Shown here piece after piece: positions 1 to 8,047 of a stretch of DNA of 64,000 nt; positions within the stretch are counted from its first letter, which is position 1; each line of letters opens with the position of its first letter. Origin of the DNA: Candidatus Denitrolinea symbiosum (lineage in GTDB: Bacteria > Chloroflexota > Anaerolineae > Anaerolineales > Villigracilaceae); NCBI GenBank assembly GCA_017312345.1, contig BLAA01000001.1, positions 186,001 through 250,000 of the forward strand. The letters are read 5' to 3'. A model generated the notes under the pieces. The model was not told where the DNA came from. It saw only the letters and a program-made list of their open reading frames with translations, and did not search any database. The position numbers and the translations under genes are program-made.

Positions 1-1715
1 AGCAATTTATCTTCCAGCGGTTCGAGTTTTTCGGTCTGCGCGAGAAGTTCCTGCGCGAGTCCCTGCAGCGAATCGGGCAGGTGGATCGCCACGTACTGAT
101 GCTGGTCGCTTTCCACCTGCTCCAACGATTGGCGCACGACGCTCAGGAACACCTGATGGTCAGTATACTCGAAATCCTCCGGCGAGAGAGACGCCAGGCC
201 GCTCTCTTGCAGGCGGCGGTCGAGACGATACAGCAACTCGGGGCGGCGGAAGAGGATGCCAAGACAATACGATTCGGACTTCGTCCCCGGCGGAACGACA
301 AAGGCGACCGACTCGCTCGTTTCCTCCTGGCGGATCGGCCTGCGCCGCCTCGCGCCCGGACTTCGAGCGGGCGCGCCGATCAACGCGCTTTCGTCCACCC
401 GCAGCATTCGCGCCAACGCCTGGCGATAGGTGTCGCGCTCCAACTCGGTGGGCAGGTCTTCGATCAACGGGATGACTTGCGCGGCAATTTGATTCTTCGT
501 CTTCGCGTCGTTGAGGTCCTGCCCGGTGGCGAGCGTCTCCATCACGTGCGTCACAATGGGCCTGGCGTTTTCGATCAGCCGCGCCCATTCGTCTTTGTCC
601 CGCGCCGCGATCTCGTCGGGATCGAGTCCGTCGGGCAGGGAGGCCACGCGCAGGTCGGCTTGCAGGCGCGCTTCATTTTTGAGCAGGCCGCGCGCGTCGA
701 AGCCGAGTTCGCCCTCGCGGTCCATCGCGGAGCGCGCCGCGTCCAGCCCGCGCAGGATGGCTTTCTGTCCCGCGGTGTCGGGGTCCAGCGCGAGGACGAT
801 TCGCCGCGTGGAACGTTTGAGCAGGCGCAGCTGGTCTTCGGTTAAAGCAGTCCCCATCGGCGAGACGACGTTCTCGTACCCCGCCTGATGGAGCGCGATC
901 ACATCGAAGTAGCCCTCCACGATGACGGCCTGGTCCGCGGCGCGGATCGGCTTGCGGGCGCGGTCGAGGCCGTAGAGCAGGCGTCCCTTCGAAAAGATCG
1001 GCGTCTCGGGAGAATTCAAAAATTTGGGAATGTCGTCCGAGTCCACGATGCGCGCGCCGAACCCGGCCATGCGTCCCTGCTCGTCGCGGATGGGAATCAT
1101 AATGCGGTGGCGGAAGCGGTCGTAGACGGCGGATTGGGAAGCGGCGGACTGGTCGGTTTCGCGGACGGTGAGGAGGCCCGCGTCGACGAGTTCCTGTTCC
1201 GAGTAGCCGCGCGCGGTGAAGTGTTTGAGGGCGGTATCGTAGCCGCGCGGCGCGTAGCCCAGACCGAAGGTCTCGATGGCGGCGTCGGTCAGTCCGCGCT
1301 TTTCGCGCAGGTAAGAGAGAATCTCGGGGTTGCCGAGCAGGTGTCCGCGATAGAAGATGACCGCGTCTTCGAGCAGTTTGCGGAGGTTGTCATAGGCTTC
1401 CTTTTGCTCGGGCGATTCGCGCTGGAACGATTCAACCTTCACCCCGGCGCGGTCGGCGAGTCTTTCGAGCGCCTCTTTGAAGTCAATCCCCTCTTTCTTC
1501 ATCACGAACTTGAAGATGTCGCCGCCTTCGTTGCACGCGCCGAAGCAGCGCCACGTCCCCGTCTCGGGCCAGACGACGAAGGCGGGCGTGCGCTTGTTAT
1601 CGTGGAAGGGACAGAAGCCCGTGTAGTTCCGTCCCGTGTGGCGCAGTTTGACTCCCGCCTCGGAGACGAGGTCCACGATGTCTATGCGGGATTTGATTTC
1701 GTCAATGGTTGACAT
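1..1715 (-). CDS. dnaG: DNA primase DnaG (C-terminus beyond left edge)
   Basis: Primase that lays RNA primers at the replication fork together with the replicative helicase. The reading frame opens at ATG 1713-1715 and stays open for 571 codons to the left edge, so only the C-terminal helicase-interaction part is missing. An N-terminal CHC2 zinc finger is visible (C35-P-F-H38, then C57-F-G-A-C61), followed by a Toprim core with the acidic VEGYFDVIALH motif and DPDTAG. The last zinc pair is spaced CX3C instead of the more usual CX2C. No strong Shine-Dalgarno is seen; a TATAAT-like box lies about 40 bases upstream. The opposite strand carries only high-GC shadow frames. Identification is secure. 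Confidence 0.95.
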   Translation of the reverse strand, partial: MSTIDEIKSRIDIVDLVSEAGVKLRHTGRNYTGFCPFHDNKRTPAFVVWPETGTWRCFGACNEGGDIFKFVMKKEGIDFKEALERLADRAGVKVESFQRESPEQKEAYDNLRKLLEDAVIFYRGHLLGNPEILSYLREKRGLTDAAIETFGLGYAPRGYDTALKHFTARGYSEQELVDAGLLTVRETDQSAASQSAVYDRFRHRIMIPIRDEQGRMAGFGARIVDSDDIPKFLNSPETPIFSKGRLLYGLDRARKPIRAADQAVIVEGYFDVIALHQAGYENVVSPMGTALTEDQLRLLKRSTRRIVLALDPDTAGQKAILRGLDAARSAMDREGELGFDARGLLKNEARLQADLRVASLPDGLDPDEIAARDKDEWARLIENARPIVTHVMETLATGQDLNDAKTKNQIAAQVIPLIEDLPTELERDTYRQALARMLRVDESALIGAPARSPGARRRRPIRQEETSESVAFVVPPGTKSESYCLGILFRRPELLYRLDRRLQESGLASLSPEDFEYTDHQVFLSVVRQSLEQVESDQHQYVAIHLPDSLQGLAQELLAQTEKLEPLEDKL

Positions 1716-1834
1716 TTGGTAGCTGGTAAAGGCAATTGGAGACTGGCGGCAGGTGAATTATAGACGCATTCGGAGATTTGAGAAGCGGGGGACGCTCGAT
1801 TCTTCGATGGCGGCCGCGAAACTCGTCCAAAGCG

Positions 1835-1865
1835 AAACGGGACTGGCGATGAACCAGTCCCGTTT
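1835..1865 (-). terminator. Hairpin terminator after the small-gene pair
   Basis: A perfect 12-bp stem (1835-1846 with 1854-1865, loop of 7) lies just past the stop codon of the minus-strand gene ending at 1888. The T-rich tail is short, so it could be a weak or bidirectional terminator. Confidence 0.6.
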
Positions 1866-1887
1866 GTTCTGGACAAAATTCGCTTCG

Positions 1888-2166
1888 TCAAGCCGCGACG
1901 GGAATGAAAATGTTGGGAGCTGAGAGAATTTTCTCCTTGCTGGATTTTACTCGCGCTAACACAACGGGTTTGCCCTGTCCGCTGCGCTTCTTTAATAAAT
2001 CAAGATTGAACAGGGTAATTTCCGTGTCGTCCTCAGGCAAAATCACCAGCTCAAAATCATCGGGCAAAACGTTAAAAACCTGCGGGTGATCCAGCAAGTA
2101 ACGCATAATTTGTCCCCATAAGGCGATATTTCGCTCGGCAACGTCAGTTTTCATTTTTCTAGCCAT
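1888..2166 (-). CDS. Small hypothetical protein, DUF5647-like
   Basis: A 92-residue cytosolic protein with no signal peptide or membrane segment. It contains a block resembling the DUF5647 family: an MRYLLDHPQVF helix, then LPEDDTEITLFN and a VVLARVK strand. The family has no known function. It overlaps the upstream gene by 16 bases (2151-2166), which points to translational coupling of the two. A terminator hairpin follows. The family assignment is from memory of the conserved block and should be taken as probable; expression as a protein is well supported by the overlap and frame. Confidence 0.6.
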   Translation of the reverse strand: MARKMKTDVAERNIALWGQIMRYLLDHPQVFNVLPDDFELVILPEDDTEITLFNLDLLKKRSGQGKPVVLARVKSSKEKILSAPNIFIPVAA

Positions 2167-2468
2167 TCTTCATACCTCCGACGATATTCTCGCCAATTCG
2201 ACTTTAAATCATTCTCCGCGAAACTCAGTCCTTCTTCGTAACTACCGACGGGCATGGCTTTTTTCTCTGCTTCACGGCGCGGATGAATTGTATCACGGTG
2301 GGCAAATCCATGAGCGGTGTCATAGCGAACGACTGGAAGCCATCCATGATTCACAAAATAACATTCCAATTGCACTACAAACGATAGTACGCGGCCTCGC
2401 TCCAATTCAAAACGTACACGCAGGGCATTGTTGTCGTCAAAAGCATAGACATACGAAACGACCCGCAT
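2151..2468 (-). CDS. Small hypothetical protein coupled to the DUF5647-like gene
   Basis: A 105-residue protein with a beta-rich N-terminus (VYAFDDNNALRVRFEL, VVQLECYF), a central VRYDTAHGFAHRD block and a basic, helical C-terminus ending EYRRRYEEWLEK. I do not recognise a function. It starts 3 bases after the stop of glyQS (2472), so the order glyQS, this gene, DUF5647-like may be one transcript. The downstream overlap suggests the two small proteins form a pair, possibly a complex or a toxin-antitoxin-like unit, but nothing in the residues proves that. Confidence 0.6.
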   Translation of the reverse strand: MRVVSYVYAFDDNNALRVRFELERGRVLSFVVQLECYFVNHGWLPVVRYDTAHGFAHRDTIHPRREAEKKAMPVGSYEEGLSFAENDLKSNWREYRRRYEEWLEK

Positions 2469-2471
2469 GTC

Positions 2472-5447
2472 TTAAAACCCTTCGAGTTTGCTCAAGTCGG
2501 CCAAACCTTTGGACAAATTGGCAATTTGCCCTACAAGGGCGAGGCGGTTTTGTTTCACCCTCTCGTCTTCCGCCATCACCAGCACCTTGTCAAAGAAGGC
2601 GTTGATGGACGGGACGAGGGCGACGACGGTCTCGAGGAACTCATTGACGGAAGACGGAAGATGGGAGACGGAGGCGCGCAACGCCTTGTACAGCCCCTTC
2701 TCCTCAGCCTCGACGAACAGCGCTTCGCTGACGTCGGCCTTCGGTCCCCCGTCCGCGGCCTGACTCCGCAGGATGCGGACGCAGCGCGCGAACGCGGGCA
2801 GGATGGTTGACCAGTCCTCGCGTCCGACCCACGCTTGCAGTTGCTTCACCGCCCGAGCCGACGCGGCCGGGTTGGCGGACTGCTCCGCAAGAACCGCGTC
2901 CACGACATCGTAGCGGAAGCCCATGTCCTTCAGCGCCACGCTCAGACGGCCTGCGATGAAATCGAGGATTTGTTTTCGGGTCTCGTCGCTCACCGCGATG
3001 GGCTGGATCTTGGCCGATAACTGGACAGCCTGCGCGAGGTCGAAGTCCATATCGTGTTCGATCAGCGGCTGGACGATTCCGATCGCGGCGCGGCGCAGGC
3101 CGAACGGGTCTTTCGCGCCCGTGGGAGCCAGTCCCGCCGCGAAGAGGCCGACCAGCGAGTCGATGCGGTCGGTCAGCGCGACGGCCGCGCCGATCTGAGT
3201 CTGCGGGACGGCGCGATACTGCTCGGCGATTGCCGCCGCCACTTCCTCCGATTCTCCCGAACGCAGCGCGTACTCGCCGCCGATGACGCCCTGCAGCGAG
3301 GTCATCTCGGCGACCATCTTCGTGGCGAGGTCCGCTTTGGAGAGGTAGACCGCGCGCGCCAGCGGTTTGATGGTCTCCAGCCCTTTGAAGCCGAGCAAAG
3401 CGCCGATCTCCGCGCCGAGTTTCAACATGCGGTCAGACTTGTCGAGCATGGAGCCGAGTTTGGCGTGGAAGGTGAGCGCGGCGAGTTTGGGACGATATTC
3501 CTCGAGTTTCAGTTTAAGGTCTTCGCGCACGAAGAAATTCGCGTCCGCAAAGCGCGCGCCGAGAACGTGTTCGTTCCCCTGGCGGACAATGTCAATGCCG
3601 ATATCGTCGCCGTTGCGGATGGCGATGAAGCGAGGGAGGAGATTGGGAGATTGGAGATTGGAGATTGGAAAGTAACGCTGGCGCTTCTTCATCACCGAAA
3701 TGAGCACATCTTTGGGCAACTGCAAAAACGCGGGGTCGAATCCGCCCATGACGGCGGTGGGGGTTTCGACGAGGTTGGCGACTTCGCTGAGCAGGTCGTC
3801 TTCGATCAGGGCTTCGCCGCTGACAAGCGCCGCGGCCTGCTTGACCTGCTCCACGATGGAGGCTTTGCGCTCTTCCTTGTCGAGGACGATGCCCGCCTCG
3901 CGAATCGCGTCGAAATATTTATCGGCGGAGGGAATTTTGATTTCGGGCGAGTCGTGCGGACGCAAACCGCGCGTGACATTGCCCGAAACGACGCCCGCGT
4001 ATTCGAACGGGACGACCATCTCGCCGAACAAGGCGACCAGCCAACGGATGGGACGCGAGAACGCGACGCCCGAATCGTTCCACTTCATGGACTTCTCGAA
4101 CTTGATCTCCGCGATCAGCTTCGGCAGCGCCTCGGCGAGGACTTCGGGAGTCGGGCGTCCTTTTTGACGGACGACGGCGAAGACGTACCTGCCTCCGTTC
4201 TCCTCGCGGATTTGGAGATCTTTCACGTCCACGTTATTTTTCTTCGCAAAGCCCATGCCAGCCTGAGTCGGTTTGCCGTCTTTGTCGAAGGCTTTTTCCG
4301 CGGGCGGACCTTTGACCGTCTCTTCGCGGTCGGGCTGGGTCGGGGCGAGGGAGTCTATCGAAACAGTCAACCGCCGCGGGGTCGCGAAGACGCGGACGTC
4401 GCCGTGGGTGAGGTGAAGGTCATCGAGGAGGGACGGGATACGAGTTACAAGATACGCGTGGGCGGAGTCCACATCCGAGGCGGGGAGTTCTTCGACGCCG
4501 ATCTCGAGCAAGAACGACCGAGGACTGGAGACGGGGGACGGAGTCGCTGAAACGGTCTTCGGTCTTCGGTCTTCGGTCTTGAGTAATGGATACTCCGCCT
4601 GCTTGCGTTGCTCCTCGTATCCTTCGGCGACGCGGCGGGCGAGTTCGCGCATGCGGCGGAAGAAGGCCTGGCGTTCGGCGACGGAGATGGCGCCGCGCGT
4701 GTCGAGGATATTGAAGGAGTGCGAGCATTTGAGGACGTAGTCGTGCGCGGGGAGGATGAGTCCAGCCGCGAGGCAGGCGTCCGCTTCGGCGGAGAAGAGA
4801 TCGTACATGGCGCGGACGCGTTCCACGTCGGCGGTCTCGAAATAATATTTGGAGTGTTCGAACTCCTCCTTGCGGCGGATCTCGCCGTAGGTCACGTTTG
4901 CGCCGTAAGGTTCGTCCCAGATGGCTTTGGCGTTGTTGAGCGCGATGAGGATGCGTTCGAGGCCGTAGGTGAGTTCGACCGAGACGGGATCGAGCGTCAC
5001 GCCGCCCATCTGCTGGAAGTAGGTGAACTGCGTGATCTCCTGCCCGTCGAGCCAGACCTCCCAGCCGAGTCCCCAGGCGGAGATGGCGGGCTGCTCCCAG
5101 TTGTCCTCCACGAAGCGGATGTCGTGCTGGCGCGGGTCAATGCCGAGGGCTTTGAGCGAGTCGAGGTAGATTTCCTGCGGGTTGCCAGGGTCGGGCTTGA
5201 GGATGACTTGAAACTGCGTGTGCAGTTGAAAGCGGTTGGGATTCTCGCCGTAGCGCCCGTCGTCGGGGCGGACGGACGGCTCGACGTAGGCGACGTTCCA
5301 CGGCTCGGGTCCAAGCACGCGCAGGAAGGTGTTGGGATTCATCGTCCCCGCGCCGACCTGGGTGTAGTAGGGCTGGGTGATGAGGCAGCCGTGTTCTGCC
5401 CAGAAGTTTTGGAGGGCGAGGATGATGGATTGGAAGGAGGAGGGCAT
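2472..5447 (-). CDS. glyQS: Glycyl-tRNA synthetase, fused alpha and beta subunits
   Basis: Charges tRNA-Gly. The 991-residue product joins the class II catalytic alpha subunit (about residues 1-300: N-terminal [36 protein letters not shown]) to the beta subunit (about 320-991, starting [14 protein letters not shown], with HD-like and C-terminal anticodon-binding regions). Separate glyQ and glyS genes are the usual arrangement; fusions are known in several phyla. The linker is encoded by short tandem DNA words (4553-4584 and 4516-4545). Two further arrays occur inside the beta part: 3643-3669 (reads [12 protein letters not shown]) and 2648-2672. All keep the frame. The start at 5447 is followed upstream by a repeat carrying a TTATAAT box. 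Confidence 0.95.
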   Translation of the reverse strand: MPSSFQSIILALQNFWAEHGCLITQPYYTQVGAGTMNPNTFLRVLGPEPWNVAYVEPSVRPDDGRYGENPNRFQLHTQFQVILKPDPGNPQEIYLDSLKALGIDPRQHDIRFVEDNWEQPAISAWGLGWEVWLDGQEITQFTYFQQMGGVTLDPVSVELTYGLERILIALNNAKAIWDEPYGANVTYGEIRRKEEFEHSKYYFETADVERVRAMYDLFSAEADACLAAGLILPAHDYVLKCSHSFNILDTRGAISVAERQAFFRRMRELARRVAEGYEEQRKQAEYPLLKTEDRRPKTVSATPSPVSSPRSFLLEIGVEELPASDVDSAHAYLVTRIPSLLDDLHLTHGDVRVFATPRRLTVSIDSLAPTQPDREETVKGPPAEKAFDKDGKPTQAGMGFAKKNNVDVKDLQIREENGGRYVFAVVRQKGRPTPEVLAEALPKLIAEIKFEKSMKWNDSGVAFSRPIRWLVALFGEMVVPFEYAGVVSGNVTRGLRPHDSPEIKIPSADKYFDAIREAGIVLDKEERKASIVEQVKQAAALVSGEALIEDDLLSEVANLVETPTAVMGGFDPAFLQLPKDVLISVMKKRQRYFPISNLQSPNLLPRFIAIRNGDDIGIDIVRQGNEHVLGARFADANFFVREDLKLKLEEYRPKLAALTFHAKLGSMLDKSDRMLKLGAEIGALLGFKGLETIKPLARAVYLSKADLATKMVAEMTSLQGVIGGEYALRSGESEEVAAAIAEQYRAVPQTQIGAAVALTDRIDSLVGLFAAGLAPTGAKDPFGLRRAAIGIVQPLIEHDMDFDLAQAVQLSAKIQPIAVSDETRKQILDFIAGRLSVALKDMGFRYDVVDAVLAEQSANPAASARAVKQLQAWVGREDWSTILPAFARCVRILRSQAADGGPKADVSEALFVEAEEKGLYKALRASVSHLPSSVNEFLETVVALVPSINAFFDKVLVMAEDERVKQNRLALVGQIANLSKGLADLSKLEGF

Positions 5448-5508
5448 AGTTTTCAGTGACCAGTGTTCAGTGTTCAGTTTGGGAGAGCGAGGGGATTATA
5501 ACTGATGG
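5447..5508. repeat. Direct repeat copy 1 (62 bp) at the glyQS 5' end
   Basis: Matches 6225-6279 almost perfectly, except for one extra 7-bp TGTTCAG unit here and one substitution near the end. The unit contains a short-word array (CAGTGACCAGTGTTCAG type) followed by a segment with TTATAAT on both copies. The two copies bracket the DUF5674 gene pair. Confidence 0.9.
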
Positions 5509-5526
5509 ATAATGTATAATCCAAGC

Positions 5527-5865
5527 ATGATCTATATCCTGCAATCCCTGCCGACGCCTGAACAGATCGTAGAAATGTCCAAAGAATATAAAACGATGAT
5601 CAAGATCGTCGTGGATATTCGCCGCCGAATTTTGGCGGGCGGCGGGGAGATGCACGCAGACTGCGAACAGGCTCTTTTGGAGAACGGCAGCGAGCAGGAC
5701 GACCTTTGGGGCGCGAACTGGTATCCCGCCGACCAACGCATTGAATTCGAATCGCTCATCAATATCCGCCCAAGATTGGGGAATCGCAGTATTTTAATCC
5801 AAGACGAGGAATTGCGAAAAAAGGTTGAAGCCGTCGCTAGAAAAATCTTTGGAGGCGCGACATGA
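5527..5865 (+). CDS. DUF5674 family protein
   Basis: A 112-residue protein of unknown function. The conserved DUF5674 pattern is clear: MIYILQ start, IKIVVDIRRRILAGGGEMHADCE, NGSEQDDLWGANWYP and the final ESLINIRPRLGNRS block before a helical tail. I choose ATG 5527 instead of 5512 because family members begin MIYIL, and because TATAAT at 5515-5520 lies six bases before this ATG, which fits a leaderless message; the upstream ATG would sit on the promoter. The stop overlaps the next ATG (ATGA, 5862-5865). The pair lies between 55-62 bp direct repeats, suggesting acquisition as a unit. Confidence 0.85.
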   Translation: MIYILQSLPTPEQIVEMSKEYKTMIKIVVDIRRRILAGGGEMHADCEQALLENGSEQDDLWGANWYPADQRIEFESLINIRPRLGNRSILIQDEELRKKVEAVARKIFGGAT

Positions 5866-6209
5866 CGGACAAAGAGAAAAAACGCGAACGCTTTCTGCGC
5901 GATCCCCTTCCCCGCAGGCTGGGCGGACTCGCCGCTACGCTGGGGCGGATTTCGTCCTCCGCCCGCGCCGCAAACGACCCGACGGTGGTGCAAAACCTTT
6001 TGGAAGAGGCAAAATACTACATCGAGTGGACCGCCGCCGAAGCTGAACCCGAAGCCGCCGCAGAATTGGTCTCGATGCAAACGTTGATTGCCTTATGGGA
6101 AAAGGGCTGGGACAGCGCGGTTCAGAATATCAGTCAGCGCACCCTGCTTTCCGTGCAAGCCAAGCAATGGTCGGATCGAGCGCTGGAGATATCGGGGTTG
6201 TTAGGGTAG
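5862..6209 (+). CDS. Hypothetical protein coupled to DUF5674
   Basis: A 115-residue, largely alpha-helical soluble protein with a basic N-terminus (MTDKEKKRERFLRDP), an Ala/Glu-rich middle and a conserved-looking ALWEKGWDSAVQN stretch. Its ATG overlaps the DUF5674 stop codon, so translation is coupled. I recognise no domain. The fixed pairing suggests a two-component module with DUF5674, perhaps a complex; no catalytic motif is visible in either partner. Confidence 0.75.
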   Translation: MTDKEKKRERFLRDPLPRRLGGLAATLGRISSSARAANDPTVVQNLLEEAKYYIEWTAAEAEPEAAAELVSMQTLIALWEKGWDSAVQNISQRTLLSVQAKQWSDRALEISGLLG

Positions 6210-6224
6210 AGGTTGGAAGAGGGC

Positions 6225-6279
6225 TAGTTTTCAGTGACCAGTGTTCAGTTTGGGAGAGCGAGGGGATTATAACGGATGG
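6225..6279. repeat. Direct repeat copy 2 (55 bp) beyond the DUF5674 pair
   Basis: Second copy of the sequence at 5447-5508, one 7-bp unit shorter. It begins 16 bases after the stop of the second DUF5674-module gene. Confidence 0.9.
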
Positions 6280-6340
6280 GAAAAGAAAAGACGACAGTGA
6301 GAGAGAATAGCTATCGTCTGACTGAAGAATTACTGACTGT

Positions 6341-6380
6341 TAGAGCGCGTGGACGCGGTCACGGTCCGCGTGGGCGTGGC
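6341..6380 (-). repeat. TIR-gene fragment 1
   Basis: About 40 bases nearly identical to parts of 7096-7135 and 7798-7835. Read on the minus strand it encodes FLCHAHADRDRVHAL followed by a stop, which looks like the start of a TIR domain. It lies downstream of the Doc toxin gene and is too short to be functional. Confidence 0.6.
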
Positions 6381-6416
6381 ATAAAAATACTTTGAGGGGG
6401 CGTTTGGCTTCAGCCA

Positions 6417-6803
6417 TTACAACAACTCAACGATGTGATTTCGCAACCAATCTGTGAACGCGTTTCGGTCTATTTTGCCAGATGCAACGCCGAGGATGAT
6501 ATCCACTTGCTCGTCCACGCTGGCGGAAATCTCGTATCCATTCAACATCAGGAACGTTTCCATCGCCGCATGATCTGTCCGCTTGTTGCCATCTACGAAG
6601 GGATGGTTTTGAATCAGGGAAAATCCAAGAGCGGAGGCTTTTTCAAAAATCGTTGGGTAGAGTTCTTTTCTATTAAAGGTCATACGCGGTTGGGCAACTG
6701 CCGATTCCAGCGCGCCGAGATCGAGAATTCCCACCGAACCGCCTGACTGTGTCATCACGCGGCTGTAAATTTCCATCACTTCTCCCACCGTTAAGTAGCG
6801 CAT
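6417..6803 (-). CDS. doc: Death-on-curing (Doc/Fic) toxin
   Basis: Fic-fold toxin; Doc of phage P1 phosphorylates EF-Tu and stops translation. The 128-residue protein has the Fic active-site loop HPFVDGNKRTDHAA, with the catalytic His, the acidic residue and the anion-binding GNKR, and the N-terminal LTVGEVMEIYSRV helix typical of the Doc branch. It starts on the base after the antitoxin stop codon, the normal order for phd-doc modules. Regulation is probably by the antitoxin on the promoter upstream of 7001. It lies in a cassette bordered by TIR-gene fragments. Confidence 0.9.
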   Translation of the reverse strand: MRYLTVGEVMEIYSRVMTQSGGSVGILDLGALESAVAQPRMTFNRKELYPTIFEKASALGFSLIQNHPFVDGNKRTDHAAMETFLMLNGYEISASVDEQVDIILGVASGKIDRNAFTDWLRNHIVELL

Positions 6804-7001
6804 TTACGCCAGCCGCTTGTAGAGGTCTGCGTTTTTTACCAGAACGCGTTCAATCACTTTTTGGAATTCATCCAGAGGACGAGTTAACAGGTCCTCTAAA
6901 CTGACGCGCACCAATTCCTCGGGCGCAACGCGGAAACGCTCGGCAATTTTCTGGAGTTCTTTTACACGTTCATCGGAGAGGGTAATGGTAAAGGTGGTCA
7001 T
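6804..7001 (-). CDS. Antitoxin of the Doc module
   Basis: A 65-residue protein beginning TTFTITLSDERVKELQKIAERF, a pattern of ribbon-helix-helix DNA-binding antitoxins, with an acidic C-terminal helix suited to binding the toxin. It directly precedes doc with no gap. The family is not the classical Phd but a short RHH type. A TATAAT element for this gene lies at the end of TIR fragment 2 about 27 bases upstream of the start. Confidence 0.8.
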   Translation of the reverse strand: MTTFTITLSDERVKELQKIAERFRVAPEELVRVSLEDLLTRPLDEFQKVIERVLVKNADLYKRLA

Positions 7002-7028
7002 GTTTGCCTGCTTTCGTTGATGGGCAAA

Positions 7029-7190
7029 TTATACCTTGTCCAGCCACGCGTACCCTTCGGGCATGATATCCACGCCATCTTTGGTGAGACGGTCATAGAG
7101 CGCGTGGACGCGGTCACGGTCCGCGCGGGCGTCCCGCAAGGGGATGATATGGCTGAGGAAGATGCGGAGAGGGTGACCAGCGAATGTCAT
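7029..7190 (-). pseudogene. TIR-domain gene fragment 2
   Basis: A 53-codon frame reads RIFLSHIIPLRDARADR, then RVHALYDRLTKDGVD, then an odd IMPEGYA insertion and WLDKV-stop. Intact TIR domains continue from this point (WLDKE and beyond), so this is an N-terminal remnant. Two related fragments lie at 6341-6380 and 7760-7852. The terminal TATAAT (complement of 7028-7033) probably now serves as the -10 box of the downstream antitoxin gene. Confidence 0.6.
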
Positions 7191-7207
7191 AGCGGATAAG
7201 CGGATGG

Positions 7208-7240
7208 AAAACGACGCGCCGATCAGGGACGCGTCGTTTT
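7208..7240 (-). terminator. Terminator of the 7244-7739 gene pair
   Basis: An 11-bp perfect stem (7208-7218 with 7230-7240) begins 4 bases after the stop of the minus-strand gene and is T-rich on both strands. Confidence 0.8.
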
Positions 7241-7243
7241 GGG

Positions 7244-7498
7244 TTAGGCGTGCGCTGGCATTGGAGCAAAGGATTTATTCAATGCTCTTACAATCGTCGG
7301 CGGCAATTCAATGGGAATAAAGTAATCAGCGGGGAAAAGATAGTCTTCTCCGCTTTCGTCAATGATGCGCATGTCGCCATCGGCCTGCGCTTCTTTGTCG
7401 GAAAGGACGCGGTAGATTTTGTGCAATTCCAGCGAGGCGGGATATTCGCTGTTGTCAACACAGATGGCAAAACGGGGGGTGGGTTTTGTGGTTTTCAT
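7244..7498 (-). CDS. Small hypothetical protein, second gene of a pair
   Basis: An 84-residue protein with the block RFAICVDNSEYPASLEL, a KIYRVL strand, RIIDESGEDYLFP and a FIPIEL ending. I chose ATG 7498 because the longer frame upstream (to 7612) overlaps the preceding gene and does not look protein-like. The gap to the preceding gene's stop is only 4 bases. I recall this type next to the partner at 7503 in several bacterial phyla, but know no function. Its setting among TA and R-M cassettes makes a toxin-antitoxin-like role possible, which is inference. Confidence 0.7.
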   Translation of the reverse strand: MKTTKPTPRFAICVDNSEYPASLELHKIYRVLSDKEAQADGDMRIIDESGEDYLFPADYFIPIELPPTIVRALNKSFAPMPAHA

Positions 7499-7502
7499 AG
7501 GT

Positions 7503-7739
7503 TTAGTCCAGGTAACTTTTGCGTTTAAACTCTTTGCGTCCGATGCCGTGCGCCTCGTACCAGTGGATTTCGGCTTTGCGGACGCGTCCATTGCGAAGTT
7601 GGATGAGGGCAATTCCCTTCATCTTGCGCCAACGACCGTCGCCATAAAGTTTGCGGAGACGCGGCAGGTCACGGATGGAATTGCCGATGGCAATCACTTC
7701 TTCATTGGTGATTTCGCTGATGATCGAGAAGGATGCCAT
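7503..7739 (-). CDS. Small hypothetical protein, first gene of a pair
   Basis: A 78-residue basic protein with the conserved-looking segments RLRKLYGDGRWRKMKGIA, IQLRNGRVRKAEIHWYEAHG and a GRKEFKRKSYLD end. A good Shine-Dalgarno (GCAGGAGA) precedes the ATG, and TATAAT contributed by TIR fragment 3 lies some 20 bases upstream. The basic charge is compatible with RNA or DNA binding. Function unknown. Confidence 0.75.
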   Translation of the reverse strand: MASFSIISEITNEEVIAIGNSIRDLPRLRKLYGDGRWRKMKGIALIQLRNGRVRKAEIHWYEAHGIGRKEFKRKSYLD

Positions 7740-7759
7740 CCCATTATCTCCTGCGTTAA

Positions 7760-7852
7760 TTATACTTTGTCCACGCCGTCTTTGGCGAGACGGTCATAAA
7801 GTGCGCGGCACGGTCGCGGTCCGCGTGGGCGTCCCGCAAGGGGATGATATGG
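7760..7852 (-). pseudogene. TIR-domain gene fragment 3 (frameshifted)
   Basis: About 90 bases that match TIR fragment 2 but lack its 29-bp insertion and one further base, so the HIIPLRDAHADRDR part and the LYDRLAKDGVDKV-stop part are in different frames. It carries TATAAT just upstream of the 7503-7739 gene. Together with 7853-8047 this forms a 300-base region without an intact gene; the rest holds one arm of an inverted-repeat element (7878-7903) and a terminator. Confidence 0.55.
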
Positions 7853-7877
7853 CCGAGGCAGAGACTTTGGCCAGCCG

Positions 7878-7903
7878 CGGCGCGGATGAGACATGTCAGG
7901 TTT
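7878..7903. repeat. Single arm of an inverted-repeat element
   Basis: Identical over about 26 bases to one end of the 97-bp element at 55297-55393 (the GAGACATGTCAGGTTT arm plus its CGGCGCGGAT neighbour). Only one arm is present here. Confidence 0.65.
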
Positions 7904-8011
7904 CCGACAAAGTGAGCCCCGCTCCGCCATCCCAAGCGCGGACGGTGGACATTCATCTCTCTCCCGTCTCCGCTATCACTCAGCCAGCCAGTAGACTCCC
8001 ATCCCAAAACA

Positions 8012-8042
8012 AACTCCCCTCTCTTGTGTCGAAAGGGGAGTT
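8012..8042 (-). terminator. Terminator of the restriction-modification operon
   Basis: A 9-bp stem (8012-8020 with 8034-8042) lies 6 bases past the methyltransferase stop codon. Confidence 0.7.
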
Positions 8043-8047
8043 GAAAG

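Noticed and set aside
1682..1891. A 69-codon minus-strand frame between dnaG and the small-gene pair
   Set aside because: It runs through the terminator hairpin, lacks a ribosome site, and has no protein-like character.
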